Assembly (NCBI GenBank): GCA_002341825.1
Contig: DDOU01000125.1
Location: 1,331 to 9,433, forward strand
Direction of reading: 5' to 3'
From: Candidatus Igneacidithiobacillus taiwanensis
GTDB taxonomy: Bacteria; Pseudomonadota; Gammaproteobacteria; Acidithiobacillales; Acidithiobacillaceae
Length of the DNA stretch: 8,103 nucleotides
Part shown: positions 5,909-8,103 of the stretch, piece by piece
Layout of the letters: each line of letters starts with the position of its first letter
Numbering within the stretch: the stretch's first letter is position 1
Notes under the pieces: generated by a model
What the model was told of the DNA's origin: nothing
Databases searched by the model: none
The model's input: only the letters and a program-made list of their open reading frames with translations
Position numbers and translations under genes: made by a program

Positions 5909-7669
5909 ATGGCCCATCGCTACGAAGTCACTCTGCAACCCAGGCAGCACCTCCTGCAGGTCCGCCTGCAGATTGCCGCACCCGACCCCGATGGGCAAAT
6001 CCTCGCCCTCCCCGCCTGGGTTCCCGGCAGCTACACCGTACGCAACCTCGCCCGTCATATCGTTCAGCTCACCGCCCACAGCGCGGGGAAAGTGCTTGCC
6101 GTAGAGAAAATTGACAAGGACCGCTGGCGCCTCGCGCCTTGCTCCGCCCCGCTGCAGGTAGAGTACAACGTCTATGCCTTCGATAAGTCGGTACGAACCG
6201 CTTACCTCGATGATAGCGGCGGGTTTTTCAACGGCCCGGCAATCTTTCTGCGTGTTGTCGGTCAGGAAGCAGAGGAGCACGAACTCCGCATTTCTGGCCC
6301 GGACGACTGGCAGCTGGCAACGAGTATGGCGCGGCAGAGTGGTGCCGCCTGGTCTTGGGGCATATTTTCTGCCGAAGACTATCGCGGCTTCTGCAATCAC
6401 CCCCTGCTCTGCGGACTCCTCGCCCGGGTCGACTTCTCTGCGGGCGAGATTCCGCATCACCTCGCCCTCCACGGTCATCCAGAGGCGACTTTGCTCCGCT
6501 TGGGAGAGGACCTTTCCGCGATTTGCGCTTACCAGCAGGCCTTCTGGGGAGAAAGCCCATTTTCCCGGTACCATTTTCTCTGCCTCGGTAGCCAGAATGG
6601 CTACGGCGGCCTCGAGCATCAGGCCTCCTCCGCCCTGCTCTGCAAGCGCACGGATCTCGACGGCAGCGACCCCAGCGGCTACCGCGACTTTTTGGGTCTT
6701 GCCAGCCACGAATACTTCCACTCCTGGCTCGTCCAGGGTATTCGCCCGGCCGTGTGGAGCGAGGGCTACTGGGAGGGCGAAAACGCCAGCCGGGATCTCT
6801 GGATCTTTGAGGGGATCACGTCTTACTACGACAGCCTGCTCCTCTGTCGCGCCGGTTTGTGGAGCGCTGACGAATACCTACAGGAACTCGGACGCGAAAT
6901 TACCCGCCTCGCTCGCCGCCCGGGCGAAGCCTTGCAAAGCCTTGCCGAATCCAGTGCCGATGCCTGGACCAAGCTCTACCACCCGCACCCCGGTGCCGCC
7001 AATTTTGAGATCAGCTACTACAACAAGGGCGCTCTCGCCGCCCTCTGCCTCGATGCCCGCCTGCGCGCGCATGGCAGCGATCTCGACCAAATCCTCCGCA
7101 TGCTCTGGCAGGATTATCGACAGCGCCCCTTGCCCGAGGGGGAGATCTTTTCTTGGCTCGCGGACAAGATCCCTGCCGCCACCCTTGCAGAACTGCGTAG
7201 TTGGATATTCGAAACCCACCCCCTGCCGCTTACCGAATGCTTGGAATATCTGGGCGTTGCCCTGTGCTGGCGGGCCGCCGCTGGCGCGGCCGATCGCGGC
7301 GGGGTGGCCGCAGAGGGTCAACGGCTCGCGCTTGGAGCCACCTGGAAAAAAGCTGCACTGGGGGTCGAACTCACCTTTGTGCGCAGCGGCAGCCCGGCCG
7401 AGGCAGCCGGGCTGTGCCCCGGAGATCGCCTCCTTACCCTTGATGCGGAAGAAATCCATAGCGACGCATTGCAAGCCCAACTAGATCGCGTTGGCTCGCC
7501 GGTTCCTCGAGTGTTGCACTATTTGCGCGATGGTCGCTTGTACAGCTGCACCTGTACCCCAGCTCCCGCCCCTCTCGATACCGCTTACCTACTGCCTCTG
7601 GAAGATACCGATGCCAGTCAGCGTCGCGCTCGCTGGCTGACGCCAGAGCAGGCTCAGACCGCGGGATAA
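5909..7669 (+). CDS. M61-family zinc metallopeptidase (glycyl aminopeptidase type) with PDZ domain
   Basis: The 586-residue protein matches M61 (glycyl aminopeptidase) enzymes in length and order. The N-terminal M61_N domain has LPAWVPGSYTVRNLARHI (about residues 34-52). The substrate-site block GYGGLEHQAS (231-240) is next. The zinc site is HEYFH (His267, Glu268, His271) with the third ligand Glu301 in FEGITSYYD. A PDZ-like domain starts near residue 484 with LGVELTFVRSGSPAEAAGL and PGDRLLTLDAEEI. There is no signal peptide, so it probably acts in the cytoplasm. Enzymes of this group remove N-terminal Gly or Ala from peptides, but specificity here is unproved. After HEYFHSW the family usually has NVKRIRP; here it reads LVQGIRP. 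The start is the ATG at 5909, five bases after the upstream stop; the family start (MAHRYEVTLQ) fits, and the longer in-frame ATG at 5846 is inside the hydrolase gene. The ribosome binding site is weak, so coupling is likely. Its end overlaps the convergent gene by 16 bases. Confidence 0.93.
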   Translation: MAHRYEVTLQPRQHLLQVRLQIAAPDPDGQILALPAWVPGSYTVRNLARHIVQLTAHSAGKVLAVEKIDKDRWRLAPCSAPLQVEYNVYAFDKSVRTAYLDDSGGFFNGPAIFLRVVGQEAEEHELRISGPDDWQLATSMARQSGAAWSWGIFSAEDYRGFCNHPLLCGLLARVDFSAGEIPHHLALHGHPEATLLRLGEDLSAICAYQQAFWGESPFSRYHFLCLGSQNGYGGLEHQASSALLCKRTDLDGSDPSGYRDFLGLASHEYFHSWLVQGIRPAVWSEGYWEGENASRDLWIFEGITSYYDSLLLCRAGLWSADEYLQELGREITRLARRPGEALQSLAESSADAWTKLYHPHPGAANFEISYYNKGALAALCLDARLRAHGSDLDQILRMLWQDYRQRPLPEGEIFSWLADKIPAATLAELRSWIFETHPLPLTECLEYLGVALCWRAAAGAADRGGVAAEGQRLALGATWKKAALGVELTFVRSGSPAEAAGLCPGDRLLTLDAEEIHSDALQAQLDRVGSPVPRVLHYLRDGRLYSCTCTPAPAPLDTAYLLPLEDTDASQRRARWLTPEQAQTAG

Positions 7670-8103
7670 TCGCGGCGAATGCGCTCCACGCGCAGTGCTT
7701 TGCCGGAGCTCGTGTCGACCTCGACCAGCAGCCCACAAAGGCTAGCCACACCCTCTGCCACGGGTGCTTTGGCAGGCATGGCATCGATGAAGCGTCGCTT
7801 GGCGATTTCGCGATCGACACCAATGATCGACTCGTAGCAGCCGCACATCCCGGCGTCGCTCTGATACGCCATGCCCCCGGGAAAGATGCGCTCATCCGCC
7901 GTCGGTACATGGGTATGACTACCCACGGCAAGGCTGACGCGGCCATCGAGATGCCAAGCCAGGGCATACTTCTCGCTGGTTGCCTCGGCATGAAGATCGA
8001 CCAGAATCACCGAGCAGTCGGCCAGGGCGCCTTGCAGGGCAGCATCGGCGGCACGGAAGGGGCAGTCGTAGATGGGATGCATGAAGAGCCGTCCCATGAG
8101 GTT
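7654..8103 (-). CDS. YmdB/TIGR00282-type metallophosphoesterase, C-terminal part only
   Basis: The minus strand is open from the right edge to a TGA at 7656-7654, giving the last 149 residues; the frame already runs at the edge (Asn-Leu-Met-Gly-Arg), so the start lies beyond it. The visible part has strong signatures: MGRLFM, then DCPF, then LVDLHAEATSEK and GSHTHVPTADERIFPGG, which carry metal-binding His residues of the family, then SDAGMCGCYESIIGVD. Full proteins are about 260-280 residues, so roughly the N-terminal 110-130 residues with the first metal ligands are missing. Relatives include B. subtilis YmdB, a 2',3'-cyclic-nucleotide phosphodiesterase involved in RNA metabolism; the reaction here is assumed from the family. 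This is not the E. coli gene also called ymdB. It is convergent with the M61 gene, overlapping by 16 bases. Confidence 0.9.
   Translation of the reverse strand, partial: NLMGRLFMHPIYDCPFRAADAALQGALADCSVILVDLHAEATSEKYALAWHLDGRVSLAVGSHTHVPTADERIFPGGMAYQSDAGMCGCYESIIGVDREIAKRRFIDAMPAKAPVAEGVASLCGLLVEVDTSSGKALRVERIRRDYPAV
7659..7675. terminator. Small hairpin at the M61/metallophosphoesterase convergent junction
   Basis: CCGCG (7659-7663) and CGCGG (7671-7675) form a perfect 5-bp stem with a 7-base loop that holds the M61 TAA stop. The same hairpin can form in transcripts from both strands. No T-run follows on either side, so an intrinsic terminator is doubtful; Rho-dependent ending or 3'-end protection are alternatives. 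Confidence 0.2.

Noticed and set aside
5900..6721. 273-codon minus-strand open frame opposite the M61 gene
   Set aside because: Antisense shadow without family motifs; the plus-strand gene explains the region.
6174..7484. 436-codon plus-strand open frame inside the M61 gene
   Set aside because: Out-of-frame shadow rich in Ser, Ala, Pro and Arg; the M61 frame has the zinc motif and PDZ signatures.

Overview
This is a gene-dense, GC-rich chromosomal stretch from what looks like a Gram-negative proteobacterium. It carries an MCE (MlaD-type) protein paired with an outer-membrane-type lipoprotein, and a bacterial-type ProRS with the inserted editing domain. The overall style (an acid-habitat or sulfur-oxidiser-like gammaproteobacterium such as Acidithiobacillus) is only an impression from general gene content; nothing in the window proves a genus. 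No tRNA, rRNA, CRISPR array, insertion sequence, phage gene or long repeat was seen. Coding covers nearly all of the window, and no gene-free stretch exceeds about 110 bases.

Layout, left to right. (1) Minus strand, 806 down past the left edge: a multi-pass membrane protein that resembles the TDT/SLAC1-like (tellurite-resistance/dicarboxylate transporter, voltage-dependent anion channel) family, cut by the window edge. (2) Plus strand, 918-3070: prolyl-tRNA synthetase (proS), with a universal stress protein joined to it by an ATGA overlap. (3) Minus strand, 4637-3067: an MlaD/MCE substrate-binding protein followed by an ABC-transport auxiliary lipoprotein, also joined by an ATGA overlap. The usual ATPase and permease partners are not beside them. 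(4) Plus strand, 4708-7669: a tight run of a Pcm-like methyltransferase, an isochorismatase-family hydrolase and an M61-family metallopeptidase with a PDZ domain. (5) Minus strand, 7654 past the right edge: the C-terminal part of a YmdB/TIGR00282-type metallophosphoesterase.

Strand changes at every block. Both divergent junctions (807-917 and 4638-4707) are short and must hold the promoters. Both convergent junctions (usp/lipoprotein and M61/metallophosphoesterase) overlap: the first shares a palindromic CTAG as stop codon on both strands, the second overlaps by 16 bp. No standard terminator fits between those genes.

Functionally the window mixes translation and stress (proS, usp), envelope lipid traffic (MCE protein plus lipoprotein), and what may be protein repair or peptide turnover (Pcm-like, isochorismatase-like, M61). 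No clearly new biological system is visible. The points most worth a second look are the MCE/lipoprotein pair without a transporter core, the Pcm-like protein with a Trp at the usual active-site Ser position, and the compact three-gene enzyme operon.
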